From: Chrysochromulina tobinii
Taxonomy: Eukaryota; Haptophyta; Prymnesiales; Chrysochromulinaceae
Reading direction: 5' to 3'
DNA length: 38,609 nt
NCBI GenBank assembly: GCA_001275005.1
Contig: JWZX01003099.1
Coordinates: forward strand, 1-38,609
Each line of letters begins with the position of its first letter. Position 1 is the stretch's first letter. Under the pieces are notes generated by a model. It did not search any database and was not told where the DNA came from. It saw only the letters and a program-made list of their open reading frames with translations. Positions 27,896 to 35,956 of this stretch are shown piece after piece. The position numbers were made by a program, and so were the translations under genes.

Positions 27896-30800
27896 TCAGT
27901 GGCAATCAGTGGCAATCACCCCCATCGCAGTCCTCGGTGACCGTGGCCGAGTCGACCACACCGGCGGCTCGGCAGGTAGCTCCGCCTCCTTGTCCACCTC
28001 GTGCATCGAGTCTTGCGGGGGGGGATGCGAGGGACCATTGCAGCTTCGTGCTGGCCGGTGTTTCTTCGAGTTGCTGCCGATATCTGCATCGGCGCCGGCG
28101 CCGCCGCCGGCGCCGCCGCCGCTGCTGCTGCTCCCACCGCGGTGCTTGACACTGTGAATGACGAGGATGAAGATAAACCCCACGACAGAGAGAAAGAACA
28201 TCAACCCTAAGATCGCCCGCCGTTGCGCCCGCTGCATCTCCGGTCGGGGCGCCGTACCGAGCACGTCCTGCCTAATTAGGAGCGCCTCGTTCTCAGGGCG
28301 CACGCTACCGGGTAGCGGCTCGTCCTCGTGCAATACGTCGCGAGATTCGCGCTCCGTCGGAAGCTCCGCCTGATGAGGGAGGCAATCAGAGGTCATCAGT
28401 GGTCATCGGTGGAAATACGTCGCGAGATTCGCGCTCCGTCGGAAGATTCGCGCTCCGTTGGAAGCTCCGCCTGATGAGAGGAGCCATCAGGCGCACTCTG
28501 GCGCACTCAGCGATTCGCTCACCGGGGCAGTGAGGGTGGCGATCAGCGATACGCTCACCGGGGCAGTGATGAGGGTGGCACTCAGCGATTCGCTCACCGG
28601 GGCAGTGAGGAGGGTGGCACTCAGCGATTCGCTCACCGGGGCAGTGATGAGGGAGGCGAAGAAACCGGTAGGGGCGCGATCCGTGCCCACCAGAAGCTTA
28701 TCAGTGAGGTCAATCTCGCGGCACATGCGATGATCGCTGCCCGTGTCGGCCTGAACTCTCTTTCCATGCGCTCCCTTGCCCTTAGCAGCACTGAAGCGAG
28801 TCGCCTTGTAGGAGCGGGTCGAGCGTACGTACCTATGTGGGGAGGAGGGGGCGCCGTGGTGAGCACGTGCATGCAAGCAGCGCCCTGTGGGTCGAGCGCA
28901 CGTACACGTTGCGGATGCGAATGTAGTCGCCACGCCGCTGTTTGGGCGACGGGGACGAGTAGTAGAGCTCGAGGCGGTCCATGCTGTCCCAGGGAGTGAG
29001 CCCGGGGTAGTAGTAGTATGCGTCCTAATTTGGGAGGTGCGCATGATGAGGTGATGATGAGGTCATCAGAGGTCATCAGAGGTCATCAGAGTTCATCAGA
29101 GGTCATCAGCGGCCCTCGTGGCACCTGGATTGGGATGCTGAACGAATGCCACGTGGCCGCCCGCCACCCCCCCGGAGGCTGCGGAATCAAGAACTGCACT
29201 CCCTTGACATTATTCTCCTTCGTGTACTCAAACACGTGCAGCACGTGCGACGTGTTCGAGACGAAGACCTCCATCTCAATGGAGGCATTCGCGAGCAGCC
29301 GGCCGTCCCAGCCCACGATGGCGCTCAGGTTGGTCGTCAGCAGTTGCAGCTTGCGATCGGGTCCGAATTGGCCGAGGATGCCGTACCTGATGCAATCAGA
29401 CGCAATCAGACGCAATCAGAGGCAATCAGAGGCAATCAGATGAAATCATATTCAATCATATTATTCAATCGGATGCAATCAGACGCAATCAGACGCAATC
29501 CTACGCAATTTGACGCAATCTGACGCAATCTGACGCAATCTGACGCAATCATATGCAATCACACGCAATCATATGCAATCATACGCAATCATATGCACTC
29601 AGACGCAATCATACGCAATCAGACCGCAATCCTACCGGTTGGGTAGGATGTCAAAGCGAGCAATCCGACGGAAGAGAGGCAAGCACGAGTCCGAGCCCTT
29701 GCGTGTGTAGTGCATCGTCTGCGGGCTGGCGCGCCCCGCGCTCGAGGCGCTCTCGACGGCGCGTGCATGCAGCGCGTGTGAGAGAGGAGAGTACGAGTTG
29801 AGTAAGAGCACATCCGCGCCCGTGCACACCGCATGCGCGATCAGTAGATGCGCCTGGCTCTCTCCAACTGGACGGCCCCCGAGCATCACCTGCATGCAAT
29901 CGGTCGCAATCAGTCGCAATCAGTCGCACTCAGTCGCAATCGGTAGCAATCAGTCGCAATCAGGCGCAATCAGGCCTCCGAGCATCACCTCGGCCGCCTC
30001 GGCCGCCTCCGCAAGAGTGTAGAAGGTGGATCCCATCGCGAGGGTCGCTCCGCTTGCGAGGGTGCGCGGTAAAGTACGCACGCCGTCAGAGAGGATGAAG
30101 ACTGGATCTTCCATCGGAAGTCGCGGCAGATTGGCAGCGAGCACGTCGTGGTTGACGTGGCATGCCATGCCTGATGAGGGGGGCAATCGGAGCTCATCGG
30201 AGCTCATCGGAGCTCATCGGAGCTCATCGGAGCTCATCGGAGCTCATCGGAGCTCATCAGCGATGCTCAGCGGCTCCATGTGGCATTGCATGCCTGAGTC
30301 GAACCGCTGATTGCCTCAATCAGATGCACTCAGATGCACTCAGATGCACTCAGATGCAATCAGATGGAACATGTGGCAGGGCATGCCTGAGTCGAACATG
30401 GTGCGGACCCACTGTCGACCATAGGATGAGGAGCCCGCCTCGGCGTCGTACCTGATGCACGGGGCAATCGGAGGCGATCAGAAGGACCTCCGATGTCGGC
30501 AGGCAGAGGTCATCATGGGCTTTGTACCTGATGAGGGGGGCAATCCGTTGCAAACAGTTGCAATCAGACTGATGAGGGGGGCCATCCGTTGCAATCCGTT
30601 GCGATCCATCACACTCCGAGGCCATCCTCGCTCATCAGAGGTCATCCTCGCTCATCAGAGGTCATCAGTGGTCATCAGAGGTGTCATCAGAGGTCATCAG
30701 TGGCCATCCTCGCTCATCAGAGGTCGCTCATCATCAGTGCTCATCAGAGCTCGGCTTCGGCAGCGTACCCGATGAGGGATGCAATCAGAGGTCATCAGAG

Positions 30801-33800
30801 CTCATCAGAGCTCGGCGTCGGCAGCGTACCCGTCGCACACAGACGAGGGCAGTCGGCCATGGTACGGATCCGAAGAGACGAAACTCGATGAGGCGCCGTC
30901 ATGGCCCAATTGACGAACCTCGATGGCCATCTCTCCGTTCTCGAGGACCTCGGCCGAAAACGGGCGCGACTGCGCCGCTGGCTGCGCGAGGTCGGTGAGC
31001 GCCTCGAGTTTCGTCCACGCCGATGTGGTGAGCACGGCCGCGTCCAAGTCGGACAGATGCACGCACGAGTACCGGCGGGTGGCGAGTCGTAACTGCTTGG
31101 TCACCGCCGCTGCGGCAGCGTGCACCTCGGCGGTTTCGCTCCATAGAAGGGTGCCGATGCTTGCCCACCATGCGAGATCCGCCCGAGATCGTGCGGAGAT
31201 CCGCATGAGTTGGTCACGAGATGCAACCTCGTCCCCAATCGTGCGCCCGTCCGAGATGGAGGCTGATGGCGTCTGATTACCAACCTCATCCCCCATCGTG
31301 CGCCCGTCCAAGCTGTGGAACCCATCGAAGGCGGCGTAGAAGTGCGAGATTGCGAGCACCCGATCTCGGCACGCGCCGTACAGGCGCTGGTAGTCGAACG
31401 AGGAGCCCATCTGTGAAGACACGTGCACCTCGCTCACCTGTGAAAACGAGGGACGGGGCGCGCCGTGGTGAGCACGTGCATGCTGGGCGAGGAGGCCATC
31501 TGTGACGACACGTGGAGCGTGCACACATTCGCCCAGCCGAGGACGTTGTCAAAGTAGGTGCGCGAGGGCAGCAGGCGAGGGTCCTTGGCGTGCAGCATCA
31601 CCAAGCGCGTGGGGCGCAGCCCGAGCGCGAGGAATTCGGCCATCTCGAGCGCCCCAGGAGAGAGCGCGAGCAGCGAGCCCATCTCGAACAATCTCGAGTA
31701 GCGCGCGAGCTGCTGCAGGCTGCCGTCGAGGAGCAGGTGGGGCACCACGAGTGCGCGCCCAAGACTACGCGCGATCGCGAGCGCATTTTTGAGGCTGACG
31801 AACCATTCGCCGAGCCCGCTGTGAGGCTGGTAGACAAGGTAACGGCGAGCCGAGCTGCCCGTGACGGCGCCCGTGGCGGCGCCCGTGGCGGCGCCTGTTA
31901 CGGGCGGGCGACGCAAGCCACCGAGCGTCGTCCCGAGCGCCGCGCCGTCACGGGCGCCGCCGCCCGCGCCGTCGCGCGCGCCGTCTCGGGCGCGGCTCGA
32001 GGGCAAAAGGGCGATCTGGGCATCGAGATCATCCAATGCGCAGCCGACGCCGCCGAGGGCGATGGACGCGCTGCCGCGGGCGCTGGCGCTGCTGGTACTG
32101 CTGCTGCTGCTGCTACTGCTGCTGCTACTGCTGCTGCTACTGCTACTGCTGCTACTGCTGCTGCTGCTGGTACTCCTGCTGCTGCTGCTGGTACTGCTGC
32201 TGCTTCCGCGACCGCCGCCCACGACGGCGCCTCGGCTGGCGACGGCGCCGTCGCCGGACACGTCGCGGGCGGTGGAGTACTCAAGTTGCGGTGTGTACTC
32301 AAGTTGCATCCCTGACCAGAGGGCGGCGAGGGCCGCGTATTCCTCGACGATGCGCTCCTTCTCGGCGGGCGTCGGCGCGCTCGTCGCGTACCGTGCGCCC
32401 CACCATCGGATATTCTCCGAAAAGGAGAAGCCCTGCGTGATGAGAGCTGGGAGGGTACGGCGCTGGTGGTGCAGATCGAAGGTTGGCAGCTCTTCGTGCG
32501 CGGGCATTTGACGAAGCACGTTGGCCACCTGTGGGGAGAGGGGCGGGGCGCTATGGTGAGCACTTGCATGCGAGCGGGCATTTCACGAAGCACGTTGGCA
32601 TTTGACGAACCTCGACGAGCTCGAGCTCGGAGAGTAGAGGCGTCGTCTTGAGCTCGTCCAGGTCGGTGCGCAGCGCGTCGGTGATCGCCTGCCTCACCCC
32701 ATCTGTGCCGGTATGGTCCCCTCGTTCCATGTAGGTCGTCGAGAAGGCCTGCGGCAGAACGTCCAGCCGACTCTCAACGGTGAAGAGTAATCAAGGGCAC
32801 TCCAGGGAGATCAAGGGAGATCAAGGGAGATCCAGGGAGATCAAGGGCGATCCAGGGAGATCAAAGGCGATCCAGGGAGATCAAAGGAGATCAAAGGAGA
32901 TCAAGGGCGATCCAGGGAGAGCCCACCTGCTGGTGCCTCATGTTCGGGTAGAGCATCACATAGCCTCGGCCGTACATGTAGTCAACCATGAAGCGCTTCC
33001 ACGAGCGCGGCCACACGTTGGAGCGCGAGCGCGGCAGCAGCACCGCCGGGTCTCCGAGCGGCTCGCGGTTCTTACCCACGCCACGCTGATGGGCCTCCTG
33101 CGTGAAGTTGAAAAAGGGCGGGCGCGCGCGCGCGCGGTAGAAGCGCACGAAGTCGCGCCACATCGAGCCGAGGTACAGAGCGCCCCACGAGCACGGCACC
33201 TGCAGCAGAAAGGCGTTCGCCGCGGTCGCCTTGTCGGGCAGCCATCGCACCTGCGGGTAGACGATCTCATTGAGGCGCGGCGTGTACAGGCTGACGCCCA
33301 CGAGGCGCTTCGCGCGCATCGCGCGCCCGTCGTCGAAGTCGCCGTACGCGCTCGCCGCCCGCAGCAGCCACCAGTAGAAGAGCGGAGAGACTTCGATGTC
33401 ATCCTCGAGCGGAAGCACGTGCTCGTCGTCTCGTAGGTCGTCCGCGCGCGAGCTGTTGATCCACATGCCACGGATGCCCATCGGGCGGTCGAACTCGACC
33501 ACCTCCTTCGGGCCGTACGGCCAGTCCAGTCCGCGCACGAAGTCGACCACCTCCGGCAGCGCGCCGCTGTCAAGGACCATGCGGAGCGGCACCGTCCGGT
33601 TGCAGTAGCGCGCGCGCTTGAGCGACGTGATGAGGCGCACCAGGGAGGGCATCCGGCGCCACGCGAAGGCGATTATGGTCACGTTGAGCTGCAGCGCACC
33701 CGGCGCGAATTCGGGCGTATCGCACACGTCTGCGTATTGCACCAGCGGCTCGGAAGGGTTATTGTCGTCGTAGACGGTGGTGAAACTGCCATCGGTATCT

Positions 33801-33952
33801 CCGATCGTAGCACGTGCCGGACGCGTTGACCAGCTCTGTGAGCTACCTAGTGACGAGGAGAAGCCCAGCAGCAGCAGCAGCAGCAGCATCGTGAGCACGA
33901 GCAGTGCGACGAGGCGATGTAGCCGGCTTAGGCCTGGCGCTCGTGGCCGCAT
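27896..33952 (-). CDS. Two-domain glycosyltransferase (GT-A-like + O-fucosyltransferase-like), 11 exons, membrane anchored
   Basis: Exons: 33952-32927, 32772-32611, 32528-31527, 31437-30830, 30451-30387, 30170-29989, 29889-29636, 29386-29125, 29024-28906, 28832-28637, 28369-27896. They sum to 4350 nt, a continuous frame of 1449 residues. Residues 12-35 are a signal anchor (VALLVLTMLLLLLLL). Residues ~70-340 look like a GT-A domain with LPLEDDIEVSPLFYWWL as the acidic D-x-D-type site, VGVSLYTPRLNEIVYP and LLQVPCSWGALYL. A poly-Ser stretch follows. Residues ~626-1100 resemble GDP-fucose protein O-fucosyltransferases (RYLVYQPHSGLGEWF, LAIARSLGRALVVPHLL, RYSCVHLSDLD, late GADVLLLNSYS). A beta-sandwich-like region (DRLELYYSSPSP) and a second hydrophobic helix (1344-1366, AILGLMFFLSVVGFIFILVI) end the protein. 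The 3' end, intron 1 acceptor and intron 10 donor are the weakest junctions. A Golgi role is inferred. Confidence 0.72.
28370..28636 (-). repeat. GT-fusion intron 10 with tandem donor sites and a decamer element
   Basis: This 267-nt phase-0 intron has donor CCG|GTGAGC at 28636. The same GGTGAGCG donor recurs at 28597, 28558 and 28522 in 39/39/36-nt tandem units, all in frame. The 3' half contains two copies of the downstream exon edge (CATCAG|GCGGAGCTTCC) around a TGATGACCTCTGATTGCCTC element. An alternative donor CTG|GTGGGC at about 28685 is also in phase. Confidence 0.6.
28833..28905 (-). repeat. GT-fusion intron 9, GCATGC-core family
   Basis: A 73-nt phase-2 intron. Its first bases GTACGTGCGCTCGACC repeat as exon 10 start GTACGTACGCTCGACC (1 mismatch in 16). 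The interior core is GCATGCACGTGCTCACCACG and the acceptor is CCCACATAG. Confidence 0.82.
29025..29124 (-). repeat. GT-fusion intron 8, TGATGACCTC decamers
   Basis: A 100-nt phase-0 intron, CAG|GTGCCA...CAAATTAG|GAC, with tandem TGATGACCTC units (29069-29109). No clear exon-edge duplication remains. Confidence 0.72.
29387..29635 (-). repeat. GT-fusion intron 7, long TGATTGCGTC decamer array
   Basis: A 249-nt phase-2 intron, CCG|GTAGGATTG...GCATCAG|GTACGGC, consisting almost entirely of about 24 decamers such as TGATTGCGTC and TGATTGCATA. Joining gives PNR-YGILGQFG. Confidence 0.85.
29890..29988 (-). repeat. GT-fusion intron 6, decamers with 16-bp exon-edge duplication
   Basis: A 99-nt phase-0 intron. 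GTGATGCTCGGAGGCC at its 5' end is repeated as GTGATGCTCGGGGGCC at the start of exon 7. The interior is TGATTGCGAC-type decamers and the acceptor is GCATGCAG. Confidence 0.87.
30171..30386 (-). repeat. GT-fusion intron 5, GC-AG intron with two element insertions
   Basis: A 216-nt phase-1 intron with a GC donor, CTCAG|GCATGCCC, and acceptor CATCAG|GCATGGC. The exon-edge sequence (ACTCAG)GCATGC..TGCCACATG occurs again in the middle (about 30275-30300). Two separate arrays flank that copy: TGCATCTGAG decamers (30321-30360) and GATGAGCTCC decamers x7 (30191-30260). Confidence 0.8.
30452..30829 (-). repeat. GT-fusion intron 4, repeatedly invaded 378-nt decamer intron
   Basis: Phase 2, GG|GTACGCTGCC...GCATCAG|GTACGACGCC. 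Further exon-edge-like copies GTACGCTGCCGAAGCC and GTACAAAGCC lie inside, each directly after (C)CTCATC(A)G. This looks like at least three successive insertions. Joining gives VCDG-YDAEAGSSSYG. Confidence 0.82.
31224..31309 (-). repeat. 29-bp exon duplication around a 28-bp insert (in frame)
   Basis: Positions 31224-31252 and 31281-31309 are near-identical 29-mers (sense start GGACGGGCGCACGAT). They flank a 28-bp insert containing GTAATCAGACGCCATCAG in the sense strand. The 57-nt period keeps the frame open, so it may be coding or a mini-intron GAG|GTTGGT...GACGAG|GTTGCA. Confidence 0.75.
31438..31526 (-). repeat. GT-fusion intron 3, GCATGC-core family
   Basis: An 89-nt phase-0 intron, AAT|GTGTGC...TTTTCACAG|GTGAGC. 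GTGTCGTCACAGATGGCCTC inside it is repeated as GTGTCTTCACAGATGGGCTC in exon 4. The core is GCATGCACGTGCTCACCACG. Confidence 0.82.
32088..32205 (-). repeat. CAG/CTG-type microsatellite encoding poly-Ser
   Basis: An imperfect CTG/CTA triplet run on the plus strand is read on the minus strand as AGC/AGT codons. It gives about 35 serines between the two glycosyltransferase domains. Confidence 0.9.
32529..32610 (-). repeat. GT-fusion intron 2, GCATGC-core family
   Basis: An 82-nt phase-0 intron, GAG|GTTCGT...CCCCACAG|GTGGCC. AACGTGCTTCGTGAAATGCC inside it duplicates exon 3 AACGTGCTTCGTCAAATGCC. The core is GCATGCAAGTGCTCACCATA. Confidence 0.82.
32773..32926 (-). repeat. GT-fusion intron 1, TTGATCTCCC decamers
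   Basis: A 154-nt intron from CAG|GTGGGC, made of about 12 TTGATCTCCC / TGGATCGCCC decamers. The acceptor is tentative (GTTGAG|AGTCGG), chosen for frame. The same decamer fills the Myb-gene intron at 37121-37352. Confidence 0.65.
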
Positions 33953-34119
33953 CGAGAAGTCCTACAGCTACTCGTCTACAGCTTCGAACAAAGCTCGCCT
34001 TTTTATCTCCGACGCTCACCGAGCGCAAGGAGCCTGCGCTGCGCGTGTCAGGTTTGAAACGGGACGGAAGAGGAATCCGCTTATTACTTGACTTGACTTG
34101 TCTTGCATATCGCTCTTCT
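33953..34119. promoter_or_regulatory. Divergent promoter region GT-fusion / BLOC1S2
   Basis: These 167 bases lie between opposed ATGs. TTGACTTGACTTG is a short tandem near 34086-34100. No known core motif is seen. Confidence 0.45.
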
Positions 34120-34530
34120 ATGGAGCGCCCGCCCACGAGCAGCTCGACGACCGTGCCGCCGGCCTCCGAGGCGTCGTCGGGGTCACATCACACGCCGCCT
34201 CCGGCAGAGTTCGCAACGGCCCCCATCGAGGAGATGCTCAACAAGCTTGCTGCCTACGTGGCGGGCGAGGCGGAGATGTCAATCGAGGACTACCGCCTGC
34301 TCGAGTCGATGAATCTCGCGGCCGCCGCGCGATACAGGGAGATGGCCGAGTATTCATCAGGTTTGGTCGCGTTTGCGGAGCGCTTACAGTCCAAGACGAA
34401 CGACATCCAGCCGCAGCTCGCGCAGATCGACGTGCTCGAGGCCCAGGTGGGCGAGCTCGAATGCGCTGTGGAGCAGCTTGATGCGTACACGCTGCGGCTC
34501 GAACGAAAATTTGTTGAGCTTGTGAGTTGA
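34120..34530 (+). CDS. BLOC1S2: BLOC1S2, subunit of the BLOC-1/BORC complexes
   Basis: A single exon encodes 136 residues from ATG 34120. After a Ser/Thr/Pro-rich tail, residues ~38-136 are one helical coiled coil. It contains EEMLNKLAAYVAGEAEMSIE, DYRLLESMNLAAAARY and QPQLAQIDVLEAQVGELECA, ending in LDAYTLRLERKFVELVS. These line up with BLOC1S2 (sequence order: ...Y.TGE....EDY.LLE.MN...., then QP.L.QI..IE.QV..LE.A...LDAYS..LE.K). BLOC1S2 is a small subunit of the endo-lysosomal BLOC-1 and BORC complexes that control organelle biogenesis and positioning. Length matches the family. It is head to head with the glycosyltransferase fusion gene. Confidence 0.9.
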   Translation: MERPPTSSSTTVPPASEASSGSHHTPPPAEFATAPIEEMLNKLAAYVAGEAEMSIEDYRLLESMNLAAAARYREMAEYSSGLVAFAERLQSKTNDIQPQLAQIDVLEAQVGELECAVEQLDAYTLRLERKFVELVS

Positions 34531-34786
34531 TATGTATAAGAGACTCACGGCTTACAAGCACTGCACCGCGAACATTCCCTCGAGCACGCGCTTGCACTCC
34601 GATGCCAGACGAGTCATAGCACCTCACAAGCGTCAGAACCGATCACGCCACGATTGACGATACACCGCACACGCGCGACAGGAGACCCCGGACCCTGACG
34701 ACACGCCACGTCGCGCTGTGGGCTGTGTGGACGGAACGCAGGACACACGACCGCGACTGAATGGTTGAGCGAGCTCCGGGGCACGC

Positions 34787-35956
34787 TCACGAACGCTTCG
34801 CGACCGCCGCCACTGCACTCCGCACCGACTGTCCATGCAACCGCCGCTCGAGCTCACCCAAGCCCCCACAGCACTGCGTCACCGTCGCCCAGCCCGCACA
34901 GCCAACGGCAATGAGCCCGAACCCGAGAAGAGGCGCCGTGGCGAGCGCGTAGGCGAGTAAGAGCGCGACAACCGCCCAGCCCACCACGGCGCCCGCCAAC
35001 TCCATCACCACGCCGTGCGAGATTGACGAAGCGGCGAGTGGCGGAAGTGGCGCCGTTCCGGGCGCCGCGCTTGCCTTGGCGAGCCGCGCCTCCTTTGCCG
35101 CCCACGCGCGCCGCAGCCAGGCACCGAGCGCTTCGTCTGTGTCGCCGTCGCGGAGCAGCTCAGCTACGGGTGTTCGCTCCACATGGAAGGTCACCGCACG
35201 TGGCCAGTACCCATTCATGAAGATGGCCTTCTCATTGGGCCGAGGGTCGGAGCCCCATTTCGAGCCCATCGCCTCGTGGCTCGTGTAGGTGATGGTGACG
35301 TCGTAGACCGCGTCGAGTTGGGCACCGAGCGCACGTACGGTCGATGCAAAGCCCGCGGTTCTCGGGTTGAGCAAATGCTCCATCACAGGAAGCCCCTTAC
35401 TCGCGGCGAAAGTCTTCGAGCGCGCCACGTTCTCCGGCGAAAGGTCGGTACCCTCTGGGAAGCAGAGCACGACGGGCGGGTCGCCTCCGAGCGCCACGAG
35501 GTGCTGGCACACATGCTCGATCGTCGACAGGTCGCCCTGCCGGTCGTTGCGCGAGAGGAAGATGAAGTGGAACGCCTGGCATGCCCAGCCGAAGAGGGGA
35601 ACCTTCTTGAGCGGACCTTTGAGCATGATCGTGAGCGCCCGAAGCCAGCGCATGCGCGCGCAGAGGCACCACAGGAACAGCCAGTCGACGCGGCAGTGGT
35701 GGTTGCAGATGATGATCGTGGCGCGCTCGCTACTCGGAGGCTGCAGCGTCCCGCTCACGGTCACTTGCACGCGTCCCATCAGCTCGATGAGTGCGACGGC
35801 CAGCGTGAGCCAGCTGCGCTGCACGATGGCCACGATGGTGCGGTAGAGTTTGAGCGTGAAGCGAGTGGGCCATGGGAGCAGCACGGCTGCCGCAACGATC
35901 ATCACGAGCGTGCCGACGAGTGCGGAGAGAGCAAACAAGACAACTACGATCATCAT
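34787..35956 (-). CDS. LCLAT1: LCLAT1/AGPAT5-like lysophospholipid acyltransferase (PlsC domain)
   Basis: A single exon encodes 389 residues from ATG 35956, followed by a second ATG. An N-terminal membrane helix (VVVLFALSALVGTLVMIVAA) precedes the acyltransferase motifs. Motif I is NHHCRVD (N85-D91), LKGPLKKVPLFGWACQAFHF is the K-x-x-P-x-x-G-W block, and FPEGTDLSPEN (EGT 168-170) is motif III. LLNPRTAGFASTVRAL and YDVTITYTSHEA are typical of LCLAT1/lysocardiolipin and LPIAT-like enzymes rather than bacterial PlsC. Two C-terminal helices (about 330-375) suggest ER membrane topology. It would transfer acyl chains from acyl-CoA to lysophospholipids (lysocardiolipin, lyso-PI or LPA; not distinguishable here). 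A (TTC) repeat lies 16 bp upstream of the start codon. Confidence 0.88.
   Translation of the reverse strand: MMIVVVLFALSALVGTLVMIVAAAVLLPWPTRFTLKLYRTIVAIVQRSWLTLAVALIELMGRVQVTVSGTLQPPSSERATIIICNHHCRVDWLFLWCLCARMRWLRALTIMLKGPLKKVPLFGWACQAFHFIFLSRNDRQGDLSTIEHVCQHLVALGGDPPVVLCFPEGTDLSPENVARSKTFAASKGLPVMEHLLNPRTAGFASTVRALGAQLDAVYDVTITYTSHEAMGSKWGSDPRPNEKAIFMNGYWPRAVTFHVERTPVAELLRDGDTDEALGAWLRRAWAAKEARLAKASAAPGTAPLPPLAASSISHGVVMELAGAVVGWAVVALLLAYALATAPLLGFGLIAVGCAGWATVTQCCGGLGELERRLHGQSVRSAVAAVAKRS

Noticed and set aside
29387-29635. Regular short repeats resembling a CRISPR array
   Set aside because: The units are contiguous 10-mers with no unique spacers, lie inside a spliced eukaryotic gene, and have no cas genes.
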